Shown here piece by piece: positions 52,983 through 62,144 of a stretch of 64,000 nt of DNA. The notes beneath the pieces are model-generated. The model was not told the origin of the DNA, ran no database searches, and was given only the letters and a program-made list of their open reading frames with translations. Source of the stretch: Branchiibius cervicis. GTDB lineage: Bacteria > Actinomycetota > Actinomycetes > Actinomycetales > Dermatophilaceae. Both the position numbers and the translations under genes were made by a program. The stretch spans positions 1,798,001-1,862,000 of the forward strand of contig NZ_JBHSWJ010000002.1 in the NCBI RefSeq assembly GCF_042661605.1, read 5' to 3'. Numbering within the stretch: the stretch's first letter is position 1; each line of letters starts with the position of its first letter.

Positions 52983-53645
52983 TCAGTCCAGCTCGGGAGT
53001 CACCGCACCCTGGCCGCGGAAATCCTGCAGGTGCACTCCCCCGTCGATGCCAAACCCACTGATGTGGCCCAGATACATGGCGCGGCCCGCCTCACTGGCG
53101 GTCCCGTCGTGGATCGGGACGAGCAGGCGGGGCCGGATCCGCCGGACGAACGCGATCGTGTCCTTCACCGCCGACCAAGGGGCGGTGACGGGCACGGCCA
53201 GGATGTCGATCGGCGTACCCGGGTCGGCGTCCAACGCATCCCCCGGATGGAACAGCGTCAGTCCCCCGCCGCTGATCACCAGACCGGTGTTGTCGATGCG
53301 CGGGATATACGGATGGATCTCGGCATGCTGGGAGCCCACCGGCGTGACGGTGAGGTCGCCGATCGTGAGTGCCTCGTCGCCGCCGGTCCACGGCTGCAAC
53401 GAATGAGCATCGTCACCGAACTGTGCGGCCGATTGGGAGTCGGAGTAGATCGGTACGTCCGGGTTGGCGGCGAGCACCGTCGCCAACTGCTCGCCCGTCA
53501 CGTGGTCGGCATGCTGATGGGTGATGAAGACGGCGTCCAGGTTATCGACACCGCTCACGTCGGAGAATCCGCCGGGATCCACCAGAACCCGCGTCGACCC
53601 GGTGTCGATGAGGACTGCTGCGTGGCCGAGATGCGTCAATTCCAT
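52983..53645 (-). CDS. Metallo-beta-lactamase-fold hydrolase (UlaG-like)
   Basis: The 220-residue protein begins MELTHLGHAAVLIDTGSTRV and carries the metal motif THQHADHVTGEQL, then SQHAEIHPYIP, FHPGDALD and VPIHDGTASE. This is the UlaG/L-ascorbate-6-phosphate lactonase-like branch, but substrates differ widely in the branch. ATG 53645 is 25 bases from the divergent guaB1 start. It ends 14 bases after the convergent FGGY kinase stop. Confidence 0.85.
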   Translation of the reverse strand: MELTHLGHAAVLIDTGSTRVLVDPGGFSDVSGVDNLDAVFITHQHADHVTGEQLATVLAANPDVPIYSDSQSAAQFGDDAHSLQPWTGGDEALTIGDLTVTPVGSQHAEIHPYIPRIDNTGLVISGGGLTLFHPGDALDADPGTPIDILAVPVTAPWSAVKDTIAFVRRIRPRLLVPIHDGTASEAGRAMYLGHISGFGIDGGVHLQDFRGQGAVTPELD

Positions 53646-53670
53646 GGGTTCAACCGTACGATGGACTCCC

Positions 53671-55119
53671 GTGAAGTTCCTGCACTCCTCACCCGCATAT
53701 GACCTGACGTACAACGACGTCTTCATGGTGCCGTCGCGCTCCAACGTGACCAGCCGGCTCGACGTGGATCTGACAACGGCGGACGGGACCGGCACCACGA
53801 TCCCGCTGGTCGTCGCCAACATGACGGCCGTCTCCGGTCGCCGGATGAGCGAGACGGTTGCCCGCCGCGGCGGCATCGCGATCCTGCCGCAGGACATTCC
53901 GATCCATGCGGTCCGCGAAACCATCGACTACGTCAAGTCGCGGCACACCGTCTACGAATCACCGGTCACCGTCACCCCCGACGCACCCGTCTCCTCGGTG
54001 CTCGCCCTGCTGGGTAAGCGCGCCCACCGCGCAGCCATTGTCATCGGGCCGGCCAAGGAGCCGGTGGGCATCGTGACCGAACGACACCTGTTGGAGCGCG
54101 ACCGCTTCGAAACGGTCGGCGACGTCATGACCCGGGATCTGGTGGCCGTGCAGGACGGCTCGAGCCTGGCGGACGCCTTCGATCTGCTGACCGACAAACA
54201 CCTCGACGTCGTCCCGGTGGTCGGCAACGGCACCTTGCTCGGCGTACTCACCAAACGCGGCATCCTGCGTTCGGGCATCTACACGCCCGCGGTCGATGAC
54301 CGGGGCCGGCTGCGCCTCGGCGTGGCGATCGGGATCAACGGAGACGTGCAGGGCAAGGCCGAGGCCATGCTCGAAGCCGGCGCCGACGTCCTGGTCGTCG
54401 ACACCGCTCACGGCCACCAGGACAAGATGCTCGACGCACTGAAAGTGGTGCGCGGCGTACGCGATGCGTCTGGTCGCGCCGATGTGCCGATCGCCGCGGG
54501 CAACGTGGTGACCGCGGACGGCGTGTCCGATCTGGTCGGCGCGGGCGCGGAGATCATCAAGGTCGGTGTCGGTCCCGGTGCCATGTGCACCACCCGCATG
54601 ATGACCGGCGTCGGTCGGCCGCAGTTCTCGGCGGTGCTCGAATGCTCCACGGCAGCAACGGAACTCGGTGCTCACGTGTGGGCCGACGGTGGGGTGAAGT
54701 ACCCGCGGGACGTCGCCCTCGCCCTCGCCGCGGGTGGCGCCAACGTGATGATCGGCTCGTGGTTCGCGGGGACGTGGGAGTCTCCCGGCGACCTCAACCG
54801 CGACCACGACGGGCGTCTCTACAAGGAGTCCTTCGGCATGGCGTCGGCGCGCGCTGTGCGCAACCGCACCTCGACCCAATCCGCCTACGACCGGGCCCGG
54901 TCGGCGATGTTCGAAGAGGGCATCTCCTCCTCGAAGATGTTCCTGGCCCCCGAACGGCCCGGCGTTGAAGACCTGATCGATCAGATCATCGCCGGGGTCC
55001 GCTCGTCCTTCACCTACGCGGGCGCCCGCACCATCGGGCAGTTCCACGAGCGCGCCACGGTGGGGGTCCAGTCAGCCAGTGGGTACGACGAGGGCAGGCC
55101 GCGCGAAACTTCCTGGTGA
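53671..55119 (+). CDS. guaB1: GuaB1, IMPDH-family enzyme (probable GMP reductase)
   Basis: The 482-residue protein has the IMPDH/GMPR barrel with two CBS domains inserted (~residues 95-215: VTPDAPVSSVLALLGKRAHR, VGDVMTRDLVAVQDGSSLAD). The nucleotide loop GVGPGAMCTTRMMTGVG holds the catalytic Cys and reads as in GMP reductases (MCTTR), not SICTT. The GuaB1 group of actinobacteria has been shown in Mycobacterium to be a GMP reductase controlled through its CBS domains. GTG 53671 follows a TACGAT box by eight bases and lacks a Shine-Dalgarno. The last 48 bases overlap the PFK gene on the other strand. Confidence 0.88.
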   Translation: MKFLHSSPAYDLTYNDVFMVPSRSNVTSRLDVDLTTADGTGTTIPLVVANMTAVSGRRMSETVARRGGIAILPQDIPIHAVRETIDYVKSRHTVYESPVTVTPDAPVSSVLALLGKRAHRAAIVIGPAKEPVGIVTERHLLERDRFETVGDVMTRDLVAVQDGSSLADAFDLLTDKHLDVVPVVGNGTLLGVLTKRGILRSGIYTPAVDDRGRLRLGVAIGINGDVQGKAEAMLEAGADVLVVDTAHGHQDKMLDALKVVRGVRDASGRADVPIAAGNVVTADGVSDLVGAGAEIIKVGVGPGAMCTTRMMTGVGRPQFSAVLECSTAATELGAHVWADGGVKYPRDVALALAAGGANVMIGSWFAGTWESPGDLNRDHDGRLYKESFGMASARAVRNRTSTQSAYDRARSAMFEEGISSSKMFLAPERPGVEDLIDQIIAGVRSSFTYAGARTIGQFHERATVGVQSASGYDEGRPRETSW

Positions 55120-57332
55120 CAAGGCAAATTTGCGCGTCAACCGGGCAGAGGTCCCGGGGCGGTTCGATAAGGCCTCGCTCAGCACGGCCAGCTCCGACCA
55201 CCACGTGTCGGTCCGACGACGCCGCATCGGATCGGCGCCGGTCGCGACGCTCGCCAACGGCTCCGGTGAGACCAGACCTTCGCGCACCGTCGTGACGACG
55301 TGTGCCGGACAGGTGCCATCAGCCGACGCAAGCCAGGTGACGGCGCATCGCGCGACCCTCGCCGCCAACAGCCGATCCGCAGGACTGGGCGAGCCACCGA
55401 ACTGTGTCTGACCCGGCACGACCTGGTGCATCGTGAACCGGCCGTCCCCGAATTCCTCGAAAGCGCGGCACAATTCGTCAGTCGTCAGTGCACCGGCAGC
55501 GCGTTCGCCGCGGATGACCAACCCCAGTCGCTGACCCTGATCCACGCTGCGCGCCAGTCGTTGCGCATCCTCGCGGATGATGGCGGCATCCACCGGTTCC
55601 TCCGGTACGTAGACGCGAACCGCACCCCCGGCGAGGCCCGCGACAGTGGGCAGATACCCACAGGCATCCCCTCCGGTCTCGACCACGATGCACCGCACCT
55701 GCGAAGTACCCAGGTGGCGGATCCGATCGGCGTTGGAGACGATCCAGTTGACCGCCGAGTCGGCGCCGACGCAGGTCTCCGTCCCCGGAACGTCCCCGCC
55801 GATCGAGGCCGGGATCACCACGGTCGGCACCTCCAGCGCCGCCAGGCGGGTCGCCTGCTCGTACGCCGACCAACCGCCCAGCACGACCAACGCGTCGAGG
55901 CCGTGTTTCTCCAGCGCGGCGCCGACGTCGGAAAGATCGACAGGTCTCGCGTCGCCGCTGATGACGCGGGAACCGGCCTCGCCGGCCCAGCCGCAGACGC
56001 TGTCCCAATCCAGTCTGCGCACCTGTCCCGTGACCAAACCCGCCAGCCCGTCGTCGATCTGCGCGAACTCCAGCCCCTCGGACAGACCCAGGCGCACCAG
56101 CGCCCGGACGACGGCGTTCATCCCCGGCGCGAGCGGTCCCTCCACCAGAACGCCCACCCGGCGAGCGTCCTCCTGCGGGCTGCGCGGGACGGCCCGGGCC
56201 ATGGCGTCGCTGGTGCGCACCAGATCCCCGAACGCTGCGCCGCGCAGCGCCCGGACCCCGGCGCCGTCTCCGTGTTGGGCACACTGCGCGATCTGACCGG
56301 CCCGCGCGAGGGCATCGCGCAGCAGGGACAGTTCCGGCCGGGTGCCGCGAATGCCCACCAGGTGCGCATCGGCCGTCAGATCGGCATCGACCGCGGCACG
56401 TGCGGCGGCAGCACCCATGAGCGAGGCGACCACGCGGTCGGCCGCGCTCGGCACTCCCCGCGCTGCACATGCCCGGGGACGGTCACGCGGGTCTCGTCAC
56501 CGAGCAGCCGCTCGATCGCAGCACGCACTTCGCCCGCTGTGATCGGGGCGCCTGCCGCATTGCGGGCACCCTCAGCCACGACGACCACGCTGTTGCGCCG
56601 GCCTGCCGCACGGCCCGCGCCCAGCAGGGTGCACATCTCGTGCTGCCAGTCCGGGCCGACGGGAGTCTCCGGCAGAAGGACGTAGTCGGCGCCGCCCGCG
56701 ATGGCCCCGGCGGCGGCCAGATAGCCGCAGTTTCGGCCCATCACCTCGACCACGAAGGTCCGCTGGTGACTGGTCGCGGTCGCTTCGAGCGCATCGATCG
56801 CGTCGACGATCTGCCGCAGTGCGCTATCGGTCCCGACCGCCACATCCGTGCCCGGCAGGTCGTTGTCGATCGAGCCGGGTACGCCGACGATCACCACGCC
56901 CCCGTGGCGCTCTGCCTCGGCGGCGGACAGCTCACCGGCGGCCACCGCCTCGGCCAGCAATTGCGACCACTCGTCGTGCAGCAGCAGCGCACCGGTCAGA
57001 CTGCCATCGCCACCGATGACAACTATTCGGTCGATTCCTTTGCGCACGAGTCGGATTGCGGCTAACCGGCGACCGGCGCGCTCGCGGAACGCCGTCGAGC
57101 GAGCAGTGCCCAGCATCGTGCCGCCGCGATCCAGCACGCGCGACACGTCATCCCACCCCAGCTGTTCGATACGTTCCGTCGCACCCGCAAGCCCGTCGTA
57201 CCCCTCATGCACGCCGAAGACCTCGACGCCCAGGTGCAACGCGGTTCTGACGACCGCGCGAATAGCAGCGTTCATCGCCTGCGCGTCCCCGCCGCTGGTG
57301 AGCACCGCGAGGCGCGCCGATCGAGGGTTCAC
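55072..57332 (-). CDS. Tandem-domain 6-phosphofructokinase with degenerate C-terminal half (one-base frameshift)
   Basis: After adding one base in the C run at 56456-56459, the gene encodes 753 residues made of two phosphofructokinase units. The N-terminal unit is complete: TSGGDAQAMNAAIRAVVR (residue ~12), GGDGS (107-111), PGSIDND with the catalytic Asp (152-158) and VEVMGRNCGYLA; Gly after GGD and in PGS points to ATP rather than pyrophosphate. The C-terminal unit keeps VEGPLAPGMNAVVRAL (~397) but has GGWS for GGDGS and PASIGGD for PGTIDND, so it cannot be catalytic. This is the layout of eukaryotic PFK and unusual for bacteria. GTG 57332 overlaps the lpd stop (GTGA), making it the last gene of the RuBisCO-like operon. 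Confidence 0.85.
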
Positions 57333-58759
57333 ACCTTCTTCCGCGGAAGGTAGAGGTCGGTGATGGTGCCCTCCCAGACCTCGGCTGCCATCCCCAGCGT
57401 CTCCGACAATGTGGGGTGGGCATGGACGGTCAGGGCCACGTCCTCGGCCAGCGCACCCAGTTCGATCGCAAGGGTCGCCTCGGCGATGAGTTCGCCCGCC
57501 GCGGGGCCGACGATGCCCGCGCCGAGAATCCGGCCCGTCTGCGGCTCCACGACCAGCTTGGTCAGACCCTCGTCGCGACCCAACGACAGCGACCGGCCCG
57601 AGGCAGCCCATGGGAAAACCCCCACCTCTACGTCGACGCCCGCTGCGGCCGCCGTGTTCTCCGTCATCCCCACCCAGGCCACCTCGGGGTCGGTGTAGGC
57701 GACACTCGGGATCAAGGTGGTGTCGAAACCGCTGGACTGTCCAGCGGCGTTCTGAGCGGCCACGCGTCCCTCGTGCACGGCCTTGTGCGCGAGCATCGGG
57801 TTGCCGACGACATCCCCGATCGCGTAGATGTGCCCAACGTTCGTGCGCTGCTGTGAATCCACCGAGATGAAGCCGCGTTCATCCACGTCCAAACCGGCGA
57901 CCTCCGCGTCGATCAACCCACCGTTGGGCACCCGCCCCACCGCGACGAGAACTGCATCGAATTGTGCTGTCGCCGGGGCTGATTCACCACTGAAAGACAC
58001 CGTGATGCCACTCGGCGTGGCATCGACGGCCGTGACGCTGGTCGAGGTCCAGACCGCGTCGTACTGCCGCGAGATGCGCGCGGCGAGAGGTGCGATCAGA
58101 TCCGCATCGGCGCCGGGCACCACTTGCGGCGCCAGTTCCACCACCGAGACCGCCGAGCCAAGCTCGTGATAGACCGCCGCCATCTCCAAGCCGATGATGC
58201 CCCCGCCGATGACCAGCAGCCGCTTCGGGATCTGTCGCAGCTCGAGGGCGCCCGTCGAGTCGAAGACTCGTGGATCGTCGTACGGGACGAAGGGCAGTCG
58301 GACCGGTCGGGAGCCCACGGCAACGATTGCCTGCTCGAAACTCACCGTCGTGGTCCGGCCGTCGTCGTCGGCGACCTCGATCGTGTGTGACCCCGTGAAG
58401 CGACCGACGCCTACGACGGTCTGGACCTTGCGCTTGCGAGCCAGGCCGGTCAGGCCGCCGGTCAAGCGTCCGACGACACCGTCCTTCCAGCCGCGCAAGG
58501 CGTCGATGTCGACGGTCGGTGCTCCGAAGCTGATACCCCGCTCCTGCATCTCCCGCGCTTCGGACAGCACCTTCGCCGCGTGCAGCAGCGCCTTCGACGG
58601 GATGCACCCCACGTTGAGGCATACGCCACCCAACGCGGGGCGATCGTCGATGAGCACGACCTCGCACCCGAGGTCAGCGGCGCGGAACGCAGCGGTGTAC
58701 CCACCCGGGCCGCCGCCGAGCACGACGACCTGGGTGGTGAGGGAGGTACTGCTGCTCAT
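57329..58759 (-). CDS. Second dihydrolipoamide dehydrogenase, in the RuBisCO-like operon
   Basis: The 476-residue flavoprotein has the FAD motif VVVLGGGPGGYTAAFRAAD, the redox disulfide GGVCLNVGCIPSKALLH, the NAD motif LLVIGGGIIGLEMAAVY, the FAD-binding IYAIGDVVGNPMLAHKA and the C-terminal VHAHPTLSETL with the catalytic His. It differs clearly from lpdA at 29501 and is nearer in style to E3 proteins of branched-chain or pyruvate complexes. No E1 or E2 genes are in the window, so its partner here is unclear. ATG 58759 has AAGGAA upstream and lies 38 bases after the RuBisCO-like gene. Confidence 0.9.
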   Translation of the reverse strand: MSSSTSLTTQVVVLGGGPGGYTAAFRAADLGCEVVLIDDRPALGGVCLNVGCIPSKALLHAAKVLSEAREMQERGISFGAPTVDIDALRGWKDGVVGRLTGGLTGLARKRKVQTVVGVGRFTGSHTIEVADDDGRTTTVSFEQAIVAVGSRPVRLPFVPYDDPRVFDSTGALELRQIPKRLLVIGGGIIGLEMAAVYHELGSAVSVVELAPQVVPGADADLIAPLAARISRQYDAVWTSTSVTAVDATPSGITVSFSGESAPATAQFDAVLVAVGRVPNGGLIDAEVAGLDVDERGFISVDSQQRTNVGHIYAIGDVVGNPMLAHKAVHEGRVAAQNAAGQSSGFDTTLIPSVAYTDPEVAWVGMTENTAAAAGVDVEVGVFPWAASGRSLSLGRDEGLTKLVVEPQTGRILGAGIVGPAAGELIAEATLAIELGALAEDVALTVHAHPTLSETLGMAAEVWEGTITDLYLPRKKV

Positions 58760-58797
58760 CCTGGTATTTCCTTGCGTTGATCGGGAATGGTTGGTGG

Positions 58798-60075
58798 TCA
58801 GGCGAAGGCGCGTAGCGCTGCGGCGAGTTCCCGGTGGTCACCGGCCGCCTCGGTCACCGGTACGCCCGCCATCGCTGCGTCGATCGCCTGACGCATCGCG
58901 TCGGCGCCGGCAGCCGGTCCGTCCGGGTGGCCCTGGATCGCGCCGCCGGCGCCCAACACGATGTCGGTGCCGAGATCATCGATGTACGTCGCGACCACAC
59001 CCGGGTGCACCCCGCCGCCGACGATGGGCATGGCGGACTTCACCCCTGGCCTGGGCAGTGAGATCTGCTGTGCAGTCCGCAGGTATTGCAGCCGGGCGAG
59101 CGGGTACCCGCCGTACGGCGTTGCCATCAGGACGAAGTCGGCGCCGGCCACCCTCGGCAGCAACCCTGCTGCGATCGGCGATGCCATGCCGGAGGCCGGG
59201 CCCTCGTAGAACGGTGCCACGCCGGCGAAGTGACCGAGAATCGGAACATCGGCCACCTCGGCGAGAGCCTGCACCGCGCCGTACCCGACGCTGGCAAAGG
59301 CGACCATGAGCGCTCGCGCGCCGTTGTCGACCGCGGCCGTGGCGTGTTCCAGCATCCGGTCCGGGCGGTCGGTGACGTTGGGGATGTACACCACGTCCCG
59401 ACCGGTCACCTGCCGAGCACGCTCGGCGGCAGCTGTGTAGGCCTTGACCCGATCGGGCACCGGAGAAAACTCCGGCGAACCCATGAGCTCGTCGTCCTTG
59501 ATCATGTCGACCGCGCCGAGCGCGGTCTGGTAGAAGATCTCCGCGCCCGCTTCGGGCGTCAACCCGGTGCACGGCTTGATCATGTTCAGCAGCAACGGAC
59601 GGTCGGGGACGCCGAGCAGGTCACGGATACCCTCGACTCCGAAACGCGGTCCGCCGATCGCTGCGGCAAACCGCGGTGGCACTTGCACGTCGATCAGTTT
59701 CGCTTGCACCGACGTCGAACTGTCGTTACCGAGGATCGTCGTGAGAAGCATCGGGATCGATGGCCCGATGTTGACGGTGGGTACTGCGACCTGCACGACG
59801 TAGCCGCTGACATCTGGCTGCTGTGTGGCGAGATCAACTGGCGGGCAGGGTAGTACGCCGATCACGCGGCCGACGTGCCGATCGCGCATCTCAGCCGTCA
59901 CGCCGGGTACCTCGACCCAGGTTCCGATGCTCTGTCCCACGGCAAACCCAGCCGCACGAGCCAGAACGTCTGCAGTAGAGGGAAGTTCGAGATAGTAACT
60001 GCCGACGACGTACTCCTGGTCCCCCGCGGCAAGCTGCTCCGGAAGGCAGAACACGTCGTTGCCCTTGGCCGTCAT
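58798..60075 (-). CDS. RuBisCO-like protein (form IV large-subunit homologue)
   Basis: The 425-residue protein has the RuBisCO N-terminal domain (~1-135) and barrel. Matches to active-site positions are: K167 in NMIKPCTGL (RuBisCO K175), K193-D-D-E in DMIKDDE (K201 carbamylation site and metal ligands), H282 in GHFAGVAPFY (H294), H357 in GGGVHPG (H327). The loop-6 GKxEG motif with K334 is missing, so it should not fix CO2. Form IV proteins enolise phosphorylated sugars, for example in methionine salvage or isoapionate breakdown. No methionine-salvage genes are nearby. ATG 60075 overlaps the HAD gene (ATGA). The substrate is unknown, likely a sugar phosphate. Confidence 0.9.
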   Translation of the reverse strand: MTAKGNDVFCLPEQLAAGDQEYVVGSYYLELPSTADVLARAAGFAVGQSIGTWVEVPGVTAEMRDRHVGRVIGVLPCPPVDLATQQPDVSGYVVQVAVPTVNIGPSIPMLLTTILGNDSSTSVQAKLIDVQVPPRFAAAIGGPRFGVEGIRDLLGVPDRPLLLNMIKPCTGLTPEAGAEIFYQTALGAVDMIKDDELMGSPEFSPVPDRVKAYTAAAERARQVTGRDVVYIPNVTDRPDRMLEHATAAVDNGARALMVAFASVGYGAVQALAEVADVPILGHFAGVAPFYEGPASGMASPIAAGLLPRVAGADFVLMATPYGGYPLARLQYLRTAQQISLPRPGVKSAMPIVGGGVHPGVVATYIDDLGTDIVLGAGGAIQGHPDGPAAGADAMRQAIDAAMAGVPVTEAAGDHRELAAALRAFA

Positions 60076-60887
60076 GACGCCACCTCCGGCCAGGAATTCA
60101 CTTCCTGCATCAGGAATTCAGCCGCTCCCTCGTCCGCGTGATGTCCGGCGACGGCCACGGCCACCTCATGCACCGACGGATGGGCGTTGGCCATCGCCAC
60201 CGGACGTCCGACGCGGGCCAGCCAGCGCACGTCGTTGCCGCCGTCACCGATGCCCAGCACGCCGTCAGGGTCGATCTCCAGCCGCCGGAACAGCCACTCC
60301 AAGGCGCCCCACTTGTCCCCATCCTGGGCCGACAACTCCCAGAAGGTCGGAAGCGAACGGGTCACGCGCGGAAGGGCTTCGGTCACGATGTCACCGATGG
60401 CGTCCAACTGCGCGGCGGTCCCGTTCAACATGATTTTCAGAACGTCCTGGGGTGGCGGCTCTGGCGCAGCGACAACCTCGATCTCACCGTCGCCCAGCTG
60501 CGCGAGCTCGGCTTTCAGTCGCTCACTGGTGACGAAAATCTGCTCCGGCGTCCACCAGGTGAGGGCGGCGCCGGTGCGGCGATGCAACTCGATCATCGTC
60601 GAGACGTCAGCCGGGGCGACCGTCCGCACGCGCAGCCGGTCACCGCTGACGGGATCGACGACCAGCGCGCCGTTGCAGGCGATGGCCGGAGTCGTCAGTC
60701 CCGCGCGCCGGGCGATGGCCAGAACATTCGCCTCGGAGCGACCGGTGGCCAGGATGACGGGGACACCCCGCCGCTCGAGAGCGGCGAGGGTGTCCAACGT
60801 CCGCGGTGAGACCTGATGGTCGGCGCCCGCGATGGTTCCGTCGACGTCCGCAACGACTGCGGCCGGGATCTCTACGGGTGCCGGCAC
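60072..60887 (-). CDS. Cof-type HAD hydrolase (sugar-phosphate phosphatase)
   Basis: The 271-residue protein shows class IIB HAD motifs: VVADVDGTIAGADHQVS (nucleophile Asp), ILATGRSEAN, ending in LEIDPDGVLGIGDGGNDVRWLA (metal-binding GDGxND) and AVAMANAHPSV-like segment (PVAMANAHPS). The cap between ~85 and ~190 is the C2 type. GTG 60887 is set by GAGGAG with a four-base gap; a longer reading runs back into the permease gene and is not used. It overlaps the RuBisCO-like gene by four bases, so it probably acts in the same pathway. Confidence 0.9.
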   Translation of the reverse strand: MPAPVEIPAAVVADVDGTIAGADHQVSPRTLDTLAALERRGVPVILATGRSEANVLAIARRAGLTTPAIACNGALVVDPVSGDRLRVRTVAPADVSTMIELHRRTGAALTWWTPEQIFVTSERLKAELAQLGDGEIEVVAAPEPPPQDVLKIMLNGTAAQLDAIGDIVTEALPRVTRSLPTFWELSAQDGDKWGALEWLFRRLEIDPDGVLGIGDGGNDVRWLARVGRPVAMANAHPSVHEVAVAVAGHHADEGAAEFLMQEVNSWPEVAS

Positions 60888-60927
60888 GGTTCTCCTCTTG
60901 GTTGGCGACGAACGGGTGTCAGGTCGG

Positions 60928-62022
60928 TCAGCTGAACAAGGCCGCAGCCACCAGAATGATGGTCGTAGCCGGCCAGATCGCGGCCGCGGGAGGATCGATG
61001 TGGGTGTCGCCCTGGTTGTACCAGAGCCGCGCGAACAACTCACCCAGCCACGCACCCAGGATCCCGCCGAGGACACCGATGAGAATGGCCGCGGTGTGGT
61101 TGCCGTGCACGATTGGCAGGAAGGCCGCGGCGGCCACCCCAGCGGGCAACGTGATGTGGTGAGTCACCGGGAACGACACTCCCAAGCCCAGGAAGATCAG
61201 CGACAGGGCCGACAAACCGAAGGCAAACGTCTTGGCTGTCGCACCAAGGTCCGGGTACGCAGTGGACAACAACACCGTGATGCCGGCGGCGAACAGGCCG
61301 ACGAATGCCCCGAGCATGGTCGCTGGCACGAACCGCTCGTGGTACTTGATCCAGCGAGCCTCGTCGTACGGTGCGAAGCGGCCCCAGCCGCTGGCCCCGT
61401 CGGGCCGCGAGCCGGACTTGGGGAACAGTCCCGTGCGGCCGAACAGCAGGCGGGTGGCAATGGCCATCACAATCACGGTGAACGCGATGGTGTCGGTGTG
61501 CGTGCCGAACCAACCGATTGCGGCGACGACCTGGTTGACGCAGTAGCCGAGCATCCCGGCCACGACGCCCACCAGCAGAACGTCCCACTGCTCCAAGGAG
61601 ATCAGCGGAACACCGATGTCCTTGCCGCCGACGATGGGAGCATCGTCCGGTGCCGGACCGGCGTTCTCAAGATCCACCACCGACACATCGCGCGGCCGGT
61701 CCAGATCCGCCGTGCCCGCACCGGACATCGCCGCGACGGCGGCGGGAGCGACCGCCAGATCGGCGGCCCTCTCCGCCACCCGGGCCGCCTTGCGCCCGGC
61801 GTACGCGACGGCGGCGACACCGCCGACGAAGGCGACGTGCGGACCGAGGAACGGGCCGAACGCCACGGTGTTCAGGAAACCGGCCGAGCCGCCCGCCATC
61901 AGGATCGCGTTACCCAACAACACCGCCAGTCCGGTGAAGATGAACGCGTTGAGGCCGCCGATCGCGGCGCCCAAGAAGCCCCCACCTGCTGCGAGCAGGA
62001 GCATCAGTGCATCGAATGTCAT
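60928..62022 (-). CDS. Polytopic membrane protein of unknown family, probable transporter
   Basis: The 364-residue protein has eight to ten hydrophobic segments, beginning MTFDALMLLLAAGGGFLGAA, with Gly-rich helices (LLVGVVAGMLGYCVNQVVAA, LIGVLGGILGAWLGELFARL). A soluble loop of ~70 residues (~90-160, Ala/Asp-rich) divides it. It does not look like MFS, ABC or PTS IIC proteins, and I do not recognise it. As first gene of the operon with the HAD phosphatase and RuBisCO-like protein, it probably brings in the pathway substrate. ATG 62022 has GGAAGG upstream at a long distance. Confidence 0.75.
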   Translation of the reverse strand: MTFDALMLLLAAGGGFLGAAIGGLNAFIFTGLAVLLGNAILMAGGSAGFLNTVAFGPFLGPHVAFVGGVAAVAYAGRKAARVAERAADLAVAPAAVAAMSGAGTADLDRPRDVSVVDLENAGPAPDDAPIVGGKDIGVPLISLEQWDVLLVGVVAGMLGYCVNQVVAAIGWFGTHTDTIAFTVIVMAIATRLLFGRTGLFPKSGSRPDGASGWGRFAPYDEARWIKYHERFVPATMLGAFVGLFAAGITVLLSTAYPDLGATAKTFAFGLSALSLIFLGLGVSFPVTHHITLPAGVAAAAFLPIVHGNHTAAILIGVLGGILGAWLGELFARLWYNQGDTHIDPPAAAIWPATTIILVAAALFS

Positions 62023-62115
62023 TCCAGTTGACCTTCCGGGAGCTGTGCTTTCGCACTGCCTGGTGAGACCAAAGCACGGGTAAGAAGTGTGATCTGGCTC
62101 TCAATGATGGTCGGG

Positions 62116-62144
62116 ACACTAGCTGGCTATACAAGTTTATACAA
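62116..62144 (-). promoter_or_regulatory. Promoter of the permease-HAD-RLP-lpd-PFK operon
   Basis: On the minus strand TTGTAT (62144-62139) and TAGTGT (62121-62116) are separated by 17 bases. The -35 lies inside one TATACAAGT repeat and the other repeat is in the spacer. The leader to ATG 62022 is about 85 bases. Confidence 0.6.

Noticed and set aside
55072..57332. Two separate phosphofructokinase genes
   Set aside because: The break falls in a conserved block (HVQRGG-PSAADRVVA) of the N-terminal unit and is fixed by one base, so a single fused protein is the better reading.
58798..60075. True carbon-fixing RuBisCO
   Set aside because: The loop-6 GKxEG motif with its Lys is absent, and no small subunit or phosphoribulokinase gene is present.
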